From the NCBI GenBank assembly GCA_946480085.1, contig CAMLHZ010000010.1, forward strand, positions 1 through 64,000: a stretch of 64,000 nt of DNA, written 5' to 3'. The translations under genes and the position numbers were made by a program. Positions within the stretch are counted from its first letter, which is position 1. Every line of letters begins with the position of its first letter. The notes beneath the pieces are model-generated. The model saw nothing but the letters and a program-made list of their open reading frames with translations. It was not told the DNA's origin and ran no database searches. The stretch is from an uncultured Flavobacteriales bacterium. GTDB taxonomy: Bacteria; Bacteroidota; Bacteroidia; Flavobacteriales; Crocinitomicaceae. This document shows, piece after piece, positions 63,990 to 64,000 of this stretch.

Positions 63990-64000
63990 TGTAATGTAGA

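Overview
The window comes from a chromosome of a low-GC Bacteroidota bacterium, most likely order Flavobacteriales. The signs are C-terminal type IX secretion (T9SS) sorting domains on two exported proteins, TonB-dependent receptors with carboxypeptidase-regulatory N-termini, a short 288-residue RpoD, a BlaI/M56 pair, and promoters of the Bacteroidota form TTG-N18-21-TAnnTTTG. A Fluviicola/Crocinitomix-type relative is a guess. I saw no rRNA, tRNA, insertion sequence, CRISPR array or replication origin. The one structural RNA is a small SRP RNA at 39.75 kb.

Layout. 0-4.4 kb: a GIY-YIG nuclease gene between inverted repeat arrays, then exported and lipoprotein genes and an SUMF1-fold protein. 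4.6-11.2 kb is the clearest accessory region: two genes with TIR/deoxyribosyltransferase-like N-termini, a membrane protein overlapping a ComEC-type metallo-beta-lactamase gene, an exported esterase, and several copies of short dispersed repeats, one pair of which brackets three of the genes. 11.2-21.1 kb: paralogous secreted proteins, a blaI-M56 regulatory pair, a secreted M43 protease, and small regulators. 21.1-27.5 kb: acyl-CoA ligase plus short-chain dehydrogenase, katG, and a secreted endonuclease/phosphatase-fold protein. 27.5-39.6 kb: AI-2E transporter, ATP-pyrophosphatase, tandem WG-like proteins, class IV aminotransferase, rhomboid protease, L,D-transpeptidase and rpe. 39.7-42.5 kb: SRP RNA, a GxxExxY nuclease-like gene inside inverted repeats, and a DEAD/DEAH helicase. 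42.5-49 kb: outer-membrane barrel with its MarR-type neighbour, and a beta-mannosidase/aspartylglucosaminidase pair that would fit breakdown of the N-glycan core. 49-56 kb is conserved core: mltG, an acetyltransferase, dapF, htrA, rpoD and gap. 56.3-64 kb: a second TonB receptor under a palindrome-flanked promoter, five small lipoproteins, an HMG-CoA-lyase-like gene, pyrD and a PorG-like barrel.

Two themes stand out. First, the promoter of the SRP RNA fixes the local geometry: +1 lies five bases after the last G of TAnnTTTG. Applied to blaI (15.77 kb) and the marR gene (45.48 kb), this puts +1 on the A of the start codon, so both autoregulator-type genes look leaderless, each with a perfect 12-bp palindrome inside the spacer. 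Second, short inverted 'word' repeats recur in intergenic gaps throughout the window; two sets enclose small nuclease-family genes (GIY-YIG and GxxExxY) and the others look like strong terminator hairpins or bare inverted pairs.

All calls were made by eye from the sequence and translations; no database search or folding program was run.
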